A DNA stretch of 64,000 nucleotides from contig NZ_LMDP01000001.1 of the NCBI RefSeq assembly GCF_001425835.1, positions 683,476 to 747,475 on the forward strand, read 5' to 3'. Below the pieces are notes generated by a model, which searched no databases, was not told where the DNA came from, and was given only the letters and a program-made list of their open reading frames with translations. Of the stretch, positions 1-7,845 are shown piece after piece; the first letter of the stretch is position 1, and the number at the start of each line of letters is the position of its first letter. The position numbers and the translations under genes are program-made. This stretch comes from Afipia sp. Root123D2. Lineage in GTDB: Bacteria > Pseudomonadota > Alphaproteobacteria > Rhizobiales > Xanthobacteraceae.

Positions 1-436
1 TTTTCCGGCGGCGCCTGGTGCCGAGGTGAACCTCGCGCAGTTCGTCCATGAATTCGTTCCACATTTTCGGACCGCCGTCGGCGAGCAGTTCGGCGCGGAT
101 GCCTAGCTCCTCGCTGACCGGGAGATACTTGAATCCCCATGCCGCCATCTGCGCGAGGATCGGCAACAGCTCGATGCCCTGTTCGGTGAGGCTGTAGATG
201 CCCTTCTGCTTGTGGGTGGGATCGTCGACGCGGGTCAGGATGCCTTCCTCGACCAGCGTCTTCAGCCGGTCCGACAGGATGTTCGACGAAATTTTCTCGT
301 CCGACTTCGTCAGCAGTTCGCGGAAGTGGCGGCGGTTGCCGAACATCATGTCGCGGATGATCAGCAGACTCCATTTGTCGCCGAGGATTTCCAGCGTGAG
401 ATTGATCGGGCAGCCCGACCGCTGTGCATCGTCCAT
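1..436 (-). CDS. HxlR-family transcriptional regulator (3' end cut by window)
   Basis: Minus-strand reading frame starting at ATG 436 and still open at base 1, so 145 codons are visible and the last few residues are missing. The start reads MDDAQRSGCPINLTLEILGD, followed by KWSLLIIRDMMFGNRRHFRELL and a winged-helix core with ISSNILSDRLKTLVEEGIL and a TRVDD wing, which is the HxlR/MarR-like signature. HxlR proteins are dimeric DNA-binding repressors or activators, often responding to electrophiles or redox stress. It is divergent from a DHFR-fold reductase and a GST; the shared spacer holds an inverted repeat, so it probably controls those genes and itself (inference). Confidence 0.9.
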   Translation of the reverse strand, partial: MDDAQRSGCPINLTLEILGDKWSLLIIRDMMFGNRRHFRELLTKSDEKISSNILSDRLKTLVEEGILTRVDDPTHKQKGIYSLTEQGIELLPILAQMAAWGFKYLPVSEELGIRAELLADGGPKMWNEFMDELREVHLGTRRRRK

Positions 437-465
437 GTTGACATTTCCGATAGCCGTCGAAAACC

Positions 466-502
466 GGTTGCATTCTCGCACCAGTGATCCTAGGATGCAA
501 CC
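466..502. promoter_or_regulatory. Candidate HxlR operator (inverted repeat)
   Basis: GGTTGCAT at 466-473 is mirrored by ATGCAACC at 495-502, a perfect 8-bp inverted repeat with a 21-bp spacer. It sits between the HxlR start (436) and the reductase start (537). A further GTTGCAA half-site follows at 504-510. Position and symmetry suggest the binding site of the adjacent HxlR regulator; this is inference. Confidence 0.55.
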
Positions 503-536
503 AGTTGCAAAACGCAATCAGTTAAGAAGCGGCACG

Positions 537-1091
537 ATGGCACGGCTGATCATGTGGAATGTGATGACACTGGACGGTTATATCGAAGGTCCCAACCGCG
601 ATTTGTCCTTTCACAATGATGTCTGGGGCGACGAGCTCGAAAAACTGTCGATCGAGCAGTGCAACAGTGCAGGCGGCCTGCTGTTCGGGCGTGTCACCTA
701 CGACCTGATGGCGGGCTACTGGCCCAGTGAAAAAGGCGAGGTCGCCGATTTCATGAACGCGCTGCCGAAATTCGTGTTCTCGCGCACGCTGGCCGGATCG
801 GACTGGACCAACACCACGATCTTCAAGGATGACGTGGCCGGGACGGTCGCCCGGTTGAAGCGCGACACCGCGAAGGACATTTTCCTGTTCGGCAGCGCCG
901 ATCTTGCTGCTGGCCTGATCCCGCACGGTCTGATCGACGAATATCGCATCGGCGTCTGCCCGGTGCTGCTCGGCGCCGGGACGCCGCTGTTCAAGGCAAG
1001 CCCGCAGCGTCTCAAGCTGAAGCTCGTCGAATCCCGTCCGTTCTCGACCGGCATCGTGATTTCGCGTTATTTACCCGCCGCACAGGATTGA
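537..1091 (+). CDS. Dihydrofolate reductase family protein (RibD C-terminal-like)
   Basis: 184 residues from ATG 537, preceded by AAGAAG at a good spacing. The protein opens with MARLIMWNVMTLDGYIEG, contains LLFGRVTYDLMAGYW and ends with LFGSADLAAGLIPHGLIDEYRI and CPVLLGAGTPLF. These are typical of the RibD-C/DHFR-like reductase family (YwjB/YyaP type), small NADPH-binding cytosolic proteins of mostly unknown substrate. An in-frame ATG at 495 lies inside the operator repeat and is less likely. It is followed 4 bp later by a GST, suggesting a two-gene unit regulated by the divergent HxlR protein. Confidence 0.85.
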   Translation: MARLIMWNVMTLDGYIEGPNRDLSFHNDVWGDELEKLSIEQCNSAGGLLFGRVTYDLMAGYWPSEKGEVADFMNALPKFVFSRTLAGSDWTNTTIFKDDVAGTVARLKRDTAKDIFLFGSADLAAGLIPHGLIDEYRIGVCPVLLGAGTPLFKASPQRLKLKLVESRPFSTGIVISRYLPAAQD

Positions 1092-1095
1092 TCTC

Positions 1096-1755
1096 ATGTC
1101 GCTCAGGCTACTGTTCCATCCGCTGTCGTCGTTCTGTCAGAAGGCGCTGATCGCGCTTTATGAGAACGATACGGCGTTCACGCCGCAGATCGTCGATCTC
1201 GGTGACGCTGCCGACCGCGAGGCGTTTCTCAAGCTGTGGCCGATCGGGAAATTCCCGGTGCTGCGCGACGAGCGGCGCGACCTGACGATCCCGGAATCGA
1301 CCATCATCATCGAATATCTCGACACGCATTATCCGGGGGTAACGCGGTTCGTGTCGGCGGATGCCGATGAGGCATGGCGGATGCGGCTGTGGGACCGCTT
1401 TTACGATCTATATGTCAACGATCCGATGCAGAAGATCGTCGGCAATCGCCTGCGGCCCGCCGACGCCAGGGACCCGAGGGGCGTTGCCGATGCGCGGGCG
1501 CGGCTGCAGACGGCCTATGGCATGATCGAGCGCGAGATGGCGGCGAAAACCTGGGCCATGGGCGACGATTTCGGCATGGCCGACTGCGCGGCGGGACCGG
1601 CGCTGTTCTACGCCAATCTGGTCGAGCCGTTTGGTGACAATCACAAGACTGTCAGGGCCTATTTCGATCGCCTGATGGCGCGGCCGTCCTTCGCGCGGGT
1701 GGTCGCGGAGGCCAAACCCTATTTCCATCTGTTTCCGCAGCAGGATGCGGCCTGA
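1096..1755 (+). CDS. Glutathione S-transferase family protein
   Basis: 219 residues. The N-terminal thioredoxin fold reads LLFHPLSSFCQKALIALYEND, with PIGKFPVLRD and the glutathione-binding ESTIIIEYLDTHYPG. The C-terminal helical half has WAMGDDFGMADCAAGPALFY, the conserved N-capping/aspartate region of GSTs. Such cytosolic enzymes conjugate glutathione to electrophiles. The gene starts 4 bp after the DHFR-family gene and is probably cotranscribed; the SSFCQK segment puts a cysteine/serine at the usual active-site position. Substrate unknown. Confidence 0.9.
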   Translation: MSLRLLFHPLSSFCQKALIALYENDTAFTPQIVDLGDAADREAFLKLWPIGKFPVLRDERRDLTIPESTIIIEYLDTHYPGVTRFVSADADEAWRMRLWDRFYDLYVNDPMQKIVGNRLRPADARDPRGVADARARLQTAYGMIEREMAAKTWAMGDDFGMADCAAGPALFYANLVEPFGDNHKTVRAYFDRLMARPSFARVVAEAKPYFHLFPQQDAA

Positions 1756-1891
1756 TCGCCGGGGCCGGCGGGAACCGCGACGAAGATGGGGATGGTTCGC
1801 TTGAGCTGTCCCTGTGGCCGCGAAAAACCTGACATTGTCGCGGAATCGCATTAGAAAGCGTGTTCCCGTTGTTGTCGTCTGTCAGTGAGCC

Positions 1892-2617
1892 ATGCCCGCC
1901 ATTTCCCCCAAGAAGCCTTATCGCATCGGTCGTTCGAAAACCGGCCTTGGCCTTTTCGCCACCAAGCCGATCAAGAAGGGCACCAAGATCATCCGCTATT
2001 TCGGGCCGTTGCTCGATTCCAAGAAGAAAAAGGATGACGCGGTCGACAACAAGTATCTGTTCGAGATCAACAACCGCTGGACCATCGACGGTTCGGTGCG
2101 CAAGAACATCGCGCGCTACATCAACCACGCCTGCAAGCCCAACGCGGAATCCGACGTCAATTCGCGCAAGCGCAGGGTGGTGATCCGCGCGATCAGGAAC
2201 ATCGAGGTCGGCGACGAGATCAACTACGATTACGGCACCGACTATTTCAAGATTTTCCTTAAACCGATCGGCTGCAAGTGCGACGCCTGCGAGAAGAAGC
2301 GGGCGAAGAAGCGCGCGGAAGAGCGCGCCGAAAAATTGCGGCTGAAGAAAAAGGCCGAGAAGAAGGCGGCGAAGGTCGCCGAGAAGGCGCTGAAGAAGGC
2401 CGACAAGGCGAAGGCCAAGGAAGCCAAAGCCAAGGCCAAGACCGAAGCTAAGGCCAAGACAAAGGCAGAAAAAGCCGATGTCGCGAAGGCGAAGGTCGTT
2501 AAGGCCAGCGCTCATGCCCGTGGCACCGGCAAGCCGAGCAAGACCAAGGCGTCGCGATCCGCGCCGGCTGCGGGTGCTGCGAAGGCGGGTCGGAAAAAGC
2601 GCGCGGCTGCGGGCTAA
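1892..2617 (+). CDS. SET-domain methyltransferase with Lys/Ala-rich histone-H1-like tail
   Basis: 241 residues. Residues about 1-125 form a SET domain: GRSKTGLGLFATKPIKKGT at the start, RYINHACKPNAES (the NHxCxPN core), GDEINYDYG (catalytic tyrosine region) and the post-SET-like cysteines CKCDAC. SET enzymes transfer methyl groups from S-adenosylmethionine to protein lysines. From about residue 128 the sequence becomes a low-complexity tail of KKA/EKA/AKAK blocks ending KAGRKKRAAAG, resembling histone H1 or HU-like DNA-binding tails. Bacterial SET proteins usually have short tails. Target is unknown; self-methylation or nucleoid binding is inference. Confidence 0.88.
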   Translation: MPAISPKKPYRIGRSKTGLGLFATKPIKKGTKIIRYFGPLLDSKKKKDDAVDNKYLFEINNRWTIDGSVRKNIARYINHACKPNAESDVNSRKRRVVIRAIRNIEVGDEINYDYGTDYFKIFLKPIGCKCDACEKKRAKKRAEERAEKLRLKKKAEKKAAKVAEKALKKADKAKAKEAKAKAKTEAKAKTKAEKADVAKAKVVKASAHARGTGKPSKTKASRSAPAAGAAKAGRKKRAAAG

Positions 2618-2670
2618 TTGCGCTGAGGCCAGACGCGAAAGCGGCTGCAGAACAAGATCTCACCGCTGTC

Positions 2671-2751
2671 ATGGCCGGATTTATTCCGGCCATCCACGTC
2701 TTGACGGCTGGCAAAAAGGAAAACGTGGATGCCCGGGACAAGCCCGGGCAT
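2671..2751. repeat. Two REP-like palindromes downstream of the SET gene
   Basis: ATGGCCGG…CCGGCCAT at 2671-2693 and ATGCCCGGG…CCCGGGCAT at 2729-2751 are 8-9-bp inverted repeats with short loops (TTTATT-like and ACAAG). The same unit recurs at about 4451, 19399, 22368 and 60821. These are intergenic REP-type elements common in Bradyrhizobiaceae; here they separate convergent genes and may also end transcription. Confidence 0.8.
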
Positions 2752-2786
2752 GACGGGAATCACATTTCACGTATTCCTTAGAGTGT

Positions 2787-3182
2787 TCACGCCACCGCCG
2801 CCGCACCGCGGCGCAGTCCGATGAACTGCAATTCCGCGAACACGCCGACCATGATCGCCTGCATGACCACTGCGGCTTCGCCGAGCAGGTTCGGCGAGAC
2901 GATGCCGCTGAGCAGCAGCGCCACACTCGCCAGCGTCCACGCCGCATTGCCGGCAATCACCAGCAGCACGAGTGCCTTCGGCATCGCCGCGCGGCTGCCG
3001 AGGATGCCGACGAACGCCGCATAGGCGATCAGGAACAGGCCGGTTTCGCGCAGCAGCGTTTCCGGCAGGTTGAGCAACGTTGCCAGATAACCTGCGCCGA
3101 AGGTCAGCAGCAGCGCCGATACGCCGCTGAAGATGGCGTCGGCCAGCAACGCACGGCGAAGAAACATCGAGGGATGGATCAT
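2787..3182 (-). CDS. Small four-helix membrane protein, unknown function
   Basis: 131 residues from ATG 3182, which has an AGAAGGAGAC ribosome site. The protein starts MIHPSMFLRRALLADAIFSG and has four hydrophobic segments (about residues 12-35, 45-65, 70-90 and 95-118), the second pair containing ILGSRAAMPKALVLLVIAGN. It follows an 80-residue gene by 25 bp on the same strand, so the two probably form an operon. I do not recognise a family beyond a general resemblance to DoxX-like/DUF membrane proteins. Confidence 0.75.
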   Translation of the reverse strand: MIHPSMFLRRALLADAIFSGVSALLLTFGAGYLATLLNLPETLLRETGLFLIAYAAFVGILGSRAAMPKALVLLVIAGNAAWTLASVALLLSGIVSPNLLGEAAVVMQAIMVGVFAELQFIGLRRGAAAVA

Positions 3183-3207
3183 GGCAGTCTCCTTCTGGTT
3201 GAGGGGA

Positions 3208-3450
3208 TTACGACGTGCGGCGACGGCTGCGGGCGAGCGCCCGGCGCAGCAGCGTGAACGGGCACAGCGTTTTCGCGGCGCGGTGTTCGGCGGCCTGCAC
3301 CTGCGCGACGACATAGAAGCCGGTGGTGTGAACCAGCGGCGCGGGCATGTTGAGCGTGTGCGCCAGCAGCCGGATCGCAAGATCGTGCATCCATGCCAAG
3401 GGTTCGGCTAAGGCCGGGCTGGACGCGGGAAAGCGGGAACGGTCGGTCAT
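3208..3450 (-). CDS. Conserved small hypothetical protein
   Basis: 80 residues from ATG 3450, with AGGAG seven bases upstream. It contains LAWMHDLAIRLLAHTLNMPAPL, VHTTGFYVVAQVQAAEHRAA and a basic C-terminus LLRRALARSRRRTS. It is the first gene of the pair with the membrane protein ending at 2787 and is divergent from an XRE/MmyB regulator whose candidate operator sits in the shared spacer. No function can be assigned; the pair is probably the regulator's target. Confidence 0.65.
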   Translation of the reverse strand: MTDRSRFPASSPALAEPLAWMHDLAIRLLAHTLNMPAPLVHTTGFYVVAQVQAAEHRAAKTLCPFTLLRRALARSRRRTS

Positions 3451-3499
3451 CGGTCATCTCCTGTGGTGGCGAAGATGATCCCGGCCCGCGCGCAAAGCG

Positions 3500-3516
3500 A
3501 TTACCTGGCAGGTAAT
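3500..3516. promoter_or_regulatory. Perfect palindromic operator candidate ATTACCTGGCAGGTAAT
   Basis: ATTACCT-GGC-AGGTAAT is a perfect 7-bp inverted repeat. It lies between the divergent starts at 3450 and 3551, 34 bp before the XRE/MmyB regulator start. ACCTG/CAGGT palindromes are typical sites for this regulator class, so autoregulation plus control of the membrane-protein pair is likely (inference). Confidence 0.65.
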
Positions 3517-3550
3517 GGAAGCTGGAAAATTTGCGTGCTAGCTTTTTGGC

Positions 3551-4372
3551 ATGATGACACAGCTCGCCACCGCGTCTTCCCCCGCCAAATCCATTCACGT
3601 CGGCGCGCACCTGCGCGAATGGCGCCAGCGCCGCCATCTCAGCCAGCTCGATCTCGCCGGTGATGCCGAAATTTCAGCGCGGCATTTGAGTTTCGTCGAA
3701 ACCGGCCGCGCCGCGCCGTCGCGCGACATGGTGCTGCGTCTGGCCGAGCGGCTCGACGTGCCGTTACGCGAGCGCAACGTGCTTTTGGTCGCGGCGGGCT
3801 TCGCGCCGGCGTTTCCCAACCGCCCGCTCGACGATCCGGCGCTGAAGGCGGCGCGCGAGGCAATCAACATCGTGCTCAAGGCGCATGAGCCTTATCCTGC
3901 GCTGGCGGTCGACCGGCACTGGAATCTGGTGTCGGCCAACCGCATGGTCGCGCCGCTGCTCGCAGGGATTTCGCCCGACCTGATGGGCCAGCCGTTCAAC
4001 GTGATGCGCCTGAGTTTCCATCCCGAAGGGCTGGCGCCGCGCACGGTCAATCTCGCCGAATGGTGCGCGCATCTGCTGGAGCGTCTGCATCGCCAGTGCG
4101 AGGCCACCGCCGATCCCGAACTGGTGAAGCTCTACGACGACCTCAAGGCGATTCCGATTCCGGCGCGCAAGACACCGGCGTCGGCCGCCGACAGCGTCGC
4201 GATTCCGTTCCAAATGCGCTTTGGCGGCGATGTGCTGAGCTTCATTTCGACGACGATGATCTTCGGCACGCCGGTGGACATCACGCTGTCGGAAATCGCG
4301 CTGGAGACGTTCTTTCCGGCGGACGAATTTACCTCAGCGAAAATGCGCGAGATTGCGGCGGGGTTGGGGTAG
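3551..4372 (+). CDS. XRE-type regulator with MmyB-like ligand-binding domain
   Basis: 273 residues. The N-terminal helix-turn-helix is at about residues 17-75 (LREWRQRRHLSQLDLAGDAEISARHLSFVETGRAAPS, then LAERLDVPLRERNVLLVAAGFAP). The C-terminal half (PYPALAVDRHWNLVSANRM, FNVMRLSFHPEGLAPRTVNLAEW) is the MmyB-like PAS-fold domain thought to bind fatty-acid-like ligands. Two adjacent start codons (3551 and 3554) are possible. It is divergent from two small genes and next to a perfect palindrome. Likely a local, ligand-responsive repressor. Confidence 0.9.
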   Translation: MMTQLATASSPAKSIHVGAHLREWRQRRHLSQLDLAGDAEISARHLSFVETGRAAPSRDMVLRLAERLDVPLRERNVLLVAAGFAPAFPNRPLDDPALKAAREAINIVLKAHEPYPALAVDRHWNLVSANRMVAPLLAGISPDLMGQPFNVMRLSFHPEGLAPRTVNLAEWCAHLLERLHRQCEATADPELVKLYDDLKAIPIPARKTPASAADSVAIPFQMRFGGDVLSFISTTMIFGTPVDITLSEIALETFFPADEFTSAKMREIAAGLG

Positions 4373-4450
4373 GGACTTTTGCACGAGTTGTCATCGCCGG
4401 GCTTGTCGCGGTGATCCCGAGCAGGCTGGCACTGTGCTCACCTAAGCGAG

Positions 4451-4473
4451 ATGGCCGGAACAAGTCCGGCCAT
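4451..4473. repeat. REP-like palindrome
   Basis: ATGGCCGG-AACAAGT-CCGGCCAT, the same intergenic unit as at 2671, preceded by a GTCATCGCCGGGCTTGTC segment that is a related but degenerate copy. It fills most of the spacer between the XRE regulator and the FrnE-like gene. Confidence 0.8.
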
Positions 4474-4571
4474 GACATTGCGGATGAGGCGGAGACGATA
4501 CCGTCGGTTTGCCTTGTCTCGATAGGAAGTCAGGCCTATCTCTGGCGGGTCATAACGCAAAGGACCCGCCC

Positions 4572-5225
4572 ATGAGCACCGTCAAGCCGCTGCAGATCGA
4601 TATCGTCTCCGACGTGGTGTGCCCGTGGTGCTACATCGGCAAGCACCGCATCGAGAGCGCGCTGGCGCTGGTGCCGGATGTGCCGGTCGAGGTCAACTGG
4701 CGGCCGTACTTTCTCAATCCGTGGGTGCCGCGCGAAGGCATCTCGCGCGACGAGTATCTCACCGCGAAGTTCGGCTCGCCGGAGGCGTATAAAAGCATCG
4801 CCGGGCGTGTCGGTGCAGCGGCGGCGGAAGAGGGGCTCGAATACAATTCCGATCGCGTGAAGCGCCAGCCCAACACCACCGACAGCCATCGCCTGATCCA
4901 TTGGGCGGAGGCGCAAGGCAAGGCGGCGCAGATGAAGCAAAAACTCATGGAGCTTTATTTCCGCGACGGCGGCGATCTCACCAGCGCCGACGTGCTGGTG
5001 CAGGCGGCGGCCGATGTCGGCCTCGATGCTGACAGCATCCGCAAGCGCCTGGCCACCGACGAGGATGTCGAGCTGATTTCCGCGCAGGCCAAGGAAGCGG
5101 CCGACAAGGGCATTTCCGGCGTGCCGACGTATGTGTTCGCGCAGAAATACGCGGTGTCCGGCGCGCAGCCGCCGGAGCAGCTGGCCCGCGCGATCCGTCA
5201 GGTGTCGGCGGAGATCAATCAGTAG
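4572..5225 (+). CDS. DsbA-family oxidoreductase (FrnE/2-hydroxychromene-2-carboxylate isomerase-like)
   Basis: 217 residues from ATG 4572 (AAAGGA upstream). A thioredoxin-fold start QIDIVSDVVCPWCYIGKHRI carries a CPWC motif at about residues 17-20; the helical insertion contains EGLEYNSDRVKRQPNTTDSHRLI; the C-terminus has the cis-proline segment GISGVPTYVF. This is the FrnE subgroup of cytoplasmic DsbA-like proteins, implicated in thiol redox and oxidative stress resistance; no signal peptide is visible. It stands alone between repeat elements. Confidence 0.9.
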   Translation: MSTVKPLQIDIVSDVVCPWCYIGKHRIESALALVPDVPVEVNWRPYFLNPWVPREGISRDEYLTAKFGSPEAYKSIAGRVGAAAAEEGLEYNSDRVKRQPNTTDSHRLIHWAEAQGKAAQMKQKLMELYFRDGGDLTSADVLVQAAADVGLDADSIRKRLATDEDVELISAQAKEAADKGISGVPTYVFAQKYAVSGAQPPEQLARAIRQVSAEINQ

Positions 5226-5230
5226 CTCTT

Positions 5231-5372
5231 TCTTTCCCTCCCCCTTGTGGGGAGGGTCGGCCAAGCGAAGCGAAGGCCGGGGTGGGGTATGCGACCTTGC
5301 TCGATAATTCCCCCACCCGGCTCATTGCTCGCGTCGCTCGCAACTCGCCACCTCCCCACAAGGGGGAGGGAT
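5231..5372. repeat. Intergenic repeat of the CCCTCCCCCTTGTGGGGAGGG type
   Basis: CCCTCCCCCTTGTGGGGAGG at about 5236-5255 is mirrored by CCTCCCCACAAGGGGGAGGG at about 5351-5370, bracketing GTCGGCCAAGCGAAGCG…CGGGGTGGGG and CCCCCACCCGGC…TCGCGTCGCTCGC. The whole can fold as a long imperfect hairpin. It lies between convergent genes and is a widespread rhizobial-type intergenic element; it may terminate both. Confidence 0.7.
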
Positions 5373-5395
5373 GAAAAAGAATCTTGCAGGTTTGA

Positions 5396-6649
5396 CTACG
5401 CCGTCGCCACCGCCGGGGCCGGCAGCCTTGACGGCAGGCACATCACCGCAACGAAGATCACAGCGGCCGCGCTCGCCATCAGCTTGAACAGCGTGTCGAA
5501 GCCGTAATTCTCGTAGACGAATCCGATCAGCGGCAATGCCGCCGCCAGCGCGGTGAAGCTGACGACGTAACGCACGCCGTAGACGCGGGCGCGCGCCTCG
5601 CCGCTCGCCATCTTGCCGATCATGAAATCGTTGATCGGGATCTGCCCGAACGCGCCGAGCATGAAGCCGAGGGCCACGGCCAGCGCGAGGCCGTCATGCA
5701 GGCCCGGCATCAGCGAGAAGAACACGATCTGGATAGTGGCGACGATCAGGAACACGACGCGCGGTCCCCATTTGTCGAGCAGGTGGCCGACCACCAGCTG
5801 CGCCATCGACGCCACCGCGAACACCAGGAACGTGAATGCACCGAGCACGGTGGCGACATCGCCCTTGGCGGCGGGCACGCCGCTCGCCGACAGCCATTGC
5901 GCCATGCCGGTCGCGAGGCCCTGCAGGCGCTCGTCGAAGATCTTCGGCAATGCAAACGTCGTCGACTGGAAGATGACGCTGCAGATCGCGGTGGTGAGGA
6001 ACACAATGGCGGAGATGCGCAGCAGCAGCGCCCTGGCGTCCGCTGTGAATGCCGATCCTGAGGCGGCGGCAACAGCCGCAGGCGCTTTGCGGTGCGATAC
6101 TTCCGGCCACTGGTGGATGGCGTAGAGGATGCCGATGATGATGGAGAGGATGCCCGGCACGACGAACGCCACGCGCCAGCCGCCGTGGTCGATGAAATAG
6201 CCGGTGATCAGCGCGGCGCTGGCGACGCCGAGATTGCCCCACACGCCGTTCACGGCCAGCCGCATTCCGGTGTTTTTCCAGCGCGCAGTGACGATGGCGA
6301 GGCCGACCGGATGATAGATCGCGGCGAACACGCCGACGATGAACAGGCCGATGCCGACCTGCAGCGGCGTCTGCGCGAAGGCGGTGGCGATCGACGACGC
6401 GCCGATGCCGACGAAGAACACCGCGATCATGCCCTCGCGGCTCCATTTGTCGGCGAGCCAGCCGGCCGGCAGCGAGAACAGGCCGAACGCGAAGAAACCC
6501 GGCGTCGCGTAAGCCAGAAGCTCGCCATAGCTCAGGCCCCATTCGCGCGACAGCGCCAGCGCGGCGACGGTGGCGAAGATCAGCGTGAACAGGTGATCGA
6601 GAAAATGGCCGAGATTCAGGAACAGGAAATGGATGCGGTCGCGCGTCAT
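5396..6649 (-). CDS. Major facilitator superfamily transporter
   Basis: 417 residues from ATG 6649. About twelve membrane segments; MFS loop motifs include GWLADKWSREGMI after helix 2 and GHLLDKWGPRVVFL after helix 8. The N-terminus HFLFLNLGHFLDHLFTLIF and the FAAIYHPVGLAIV segment resemble fosmidomycin-resistance (Fsr)-like exporters, but the substrate cannot be read from sequence. An upstream in-frame ATG at 6706 would add 19 poorly conserved residues. Divergent from an AraC regulator, which probably controls it. Confidence 0.88.
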   Translation of the reverse strand: MTRDRIHFLFLNLGHFLDHLFTLIFATVAALALSREWGLSYGELLAYATPGFFAFGLFSLPAGWLADKWSREGMIAVFFVGIGASSIATAFAQTPLQVGIGLFIVGVFAAIYHPVGLAIVTARWKNTGMRLAVNGVWGNLGVASAALITGYFIDHGGWRVAFVVPGILSIIIGILYAIHQWPEVSHRKAPAAVAAASGSAFTADARALLLRISAIVFLTTAICSVIFQSTTFALPKIFDERLQGLATGMAQWLSASGVPAAKGDVATVLGAFTFLVFAVASMAQLVVGHLLDKWGPRVVFLIVATIQIVFFSLMPGLHDGLALAVALGFMLGAFGQIPINDFMIGKMASGEARARVYGVRYVVSFTALAAALPLIGFVYENYGFDTLFKLMASAAAVIFVAVMCLPSRLPAPAVATA

Positions 6650-6685
6650 GGGGGCCTCAGGTTCGATTCCGGCCTCAAAATACCC

Positions 6686-6711
6686 TTGGCACGTTGGCGT
6701 CGTCATGCCAA
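6686..6711. promoter_or_regulatory. Inverted repeat between AraC regulator and MFS gene
   Basis: TTGGCA at 6686-6691 and TGCCAA at 6706-6711 form a perfect 6-bp inverted repeat with a 14-bp spacer, in the 102-bp gap between the divergent starts. The gap also has a direct repeat, GGCCTCAAAAT at about 6671 and GGCCTCAAAAT at about 6743, the second ending at the AraC start codon. Either could be an operator. Confidence 0.4.
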
Positions 6712-6751
6712 AAATCGTCGAGAATGCGCCATTCCCGGTTCGGGCCTCAAA

Positions 6752-7555
6752 ATGGTTTCACGCAGCCGCCAGACCCGCAGCAGCAACGCCAATGATTATC
6801 AGGGCGTGCCGCGTCCGCTCGCCGCGATGTCGAAGAGTTTCCGCGACGGCTTCGAGATCGCGCCGCATCACCATGCGCGCGACCAACTCGTCTATGCGGT
6901 GACCGGGGTGATGCGACTGCGCACCGAGAGCGAAGCGTGGATCGTGCCGCCGGATCGCGCGGTCTATCTGCCGGCGCGGACGACACACTCGATCGGCATT
7001 CGCGGTCAGGTCGAAATGCGCACGCTCTACATTGCGCGCGATGCACATGACGACCTGCCGTCGGCGCCGACCGTGCTGGAGGTGTCGCCGCTGCTGCGCG
7101 AACTGGTGCTGGCGCTGATCGAGGAGCCGGTGATCTATGACGAGCAGGGGCGCGGCGGCGCGATGGCGTATCTGATCTTCGCCGAGATAGCCCGCGCACG
7201 GCGGCTCGGACTGGTGATCCCGATGCCGCGCGATCCACGTTTGCTGCGCGTCTGCAACGCGCTGCTCGCCGATCCCGCGAGCCGCCTGACGCTCGAGGGA
7301 TGGGTCGATGTCGCAGGCGCATCGGCGCGGACGCTGGCGCGGCTGTTCGAGACGGAATTAGGTCTCAGCTTCGCGGTGTGGCGGCAGCGGGTACGGTTTC
7401 ACAGTGCGCTGGAAGCCATCGTCGCCGGCGAGCCGATCGCACGCGTTGCCGAGCGCAACGGCTATCGCAGTTCGAGCGCGTTCTCGGCGGCGTTCCGCAA
7501 GGCGATGGGGCAAGCGCCAAGTTCGCTCAGGGGTGAAGGTTCAGGGGCGGCTTGA
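6752..7555 (+). CDS. AraC-family transcriptional regulator
   Basis: 267 residues from ATG 6752. An N-terminal cupin-like sensor domain (FEIAPHHHARDQLVYAVTGVMRL, WIVPPDRAVYLPARTTHSI) is followed by a C-terminal double helix-turn-helix (LTLEGWVDVAGASARTLARLFETELGLSF and IARVAERNGYRSSSAFSAAFRKAMG). The frame is open far upstream but that part is the antisense of the transporter. Cupin/AraC proteins usually activate an adjacent efflux or catabolic gene, here the divergent MFS transporter (inference). Confidence 0.88.
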   Translation: MVSRSRQTRSSNANDYQGVPRPLAAMSKSFRDGFEIAPHHHARDQLVYAVTGVMRLRTESEAWIVPPDRAVYLPARTTHSIGIRGQVEMRTLYIARDAHDDLPSAPTVLEVSPLLRELVLALIEEPVIYDEQGRGGAMAYLIFAEIARARRLGLVIPMPRDPRLLRVCNALLADPASRLTLEGWVDVAGASARTLARLFETELGLSFAVWRQRVRFHSALEAIVAGEPIARVAERNGYRSSSAFSAAFRKAMGQAPSSLRGEGSGAA

Positions 7556-7574
7556 GCCTGCCAGTTACTCGGAT

Positions 7575-7815
7575 GTCGTCCCGGCGTAAGCCGGGATCCA
7601 TAATCACCGAGCGTGATGACAACGGTGAGACGTTGCTCCAGCATCTCACGAGAATGGAGGGTTCACAGCATATGGGTCCCGGCTTTCGCCGGGACGACGT
7701 GAGAATTCGTACTGACGATTGAGGCCTCGCTCACGACGCAGAAACGTAGAACGTGGATGGCGGGGACATAGGCGAGCGGTACCGAACCGTTCGTCGAACG
7801 GCTGTGCCCGCCATG
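7575..7815. repeat. Cluster of REP-like elements in a 290-bp gene-free gap
   Basis: GTCGTCCCGGCGTAAGCCGGGATCC at about 7575-7598, an inverted copy TCCCGGCTTTCGCCGGGACGACG at about 7674-7695, and ATGGCGGGGAC at about 7755 mirrored by GTGCCCGCCATGACG at about 7803. The first two are in opposite orientation about 75 bp apart, so a long hairpin can form. I see no gene in the 7556-7845 gap; it separates the convergent AraC and cupin genes. Confidence 0.7.
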
Positions 7816-7845
7816 ACGCATTGACAAGCAAGTTTGGCGTTCGCC

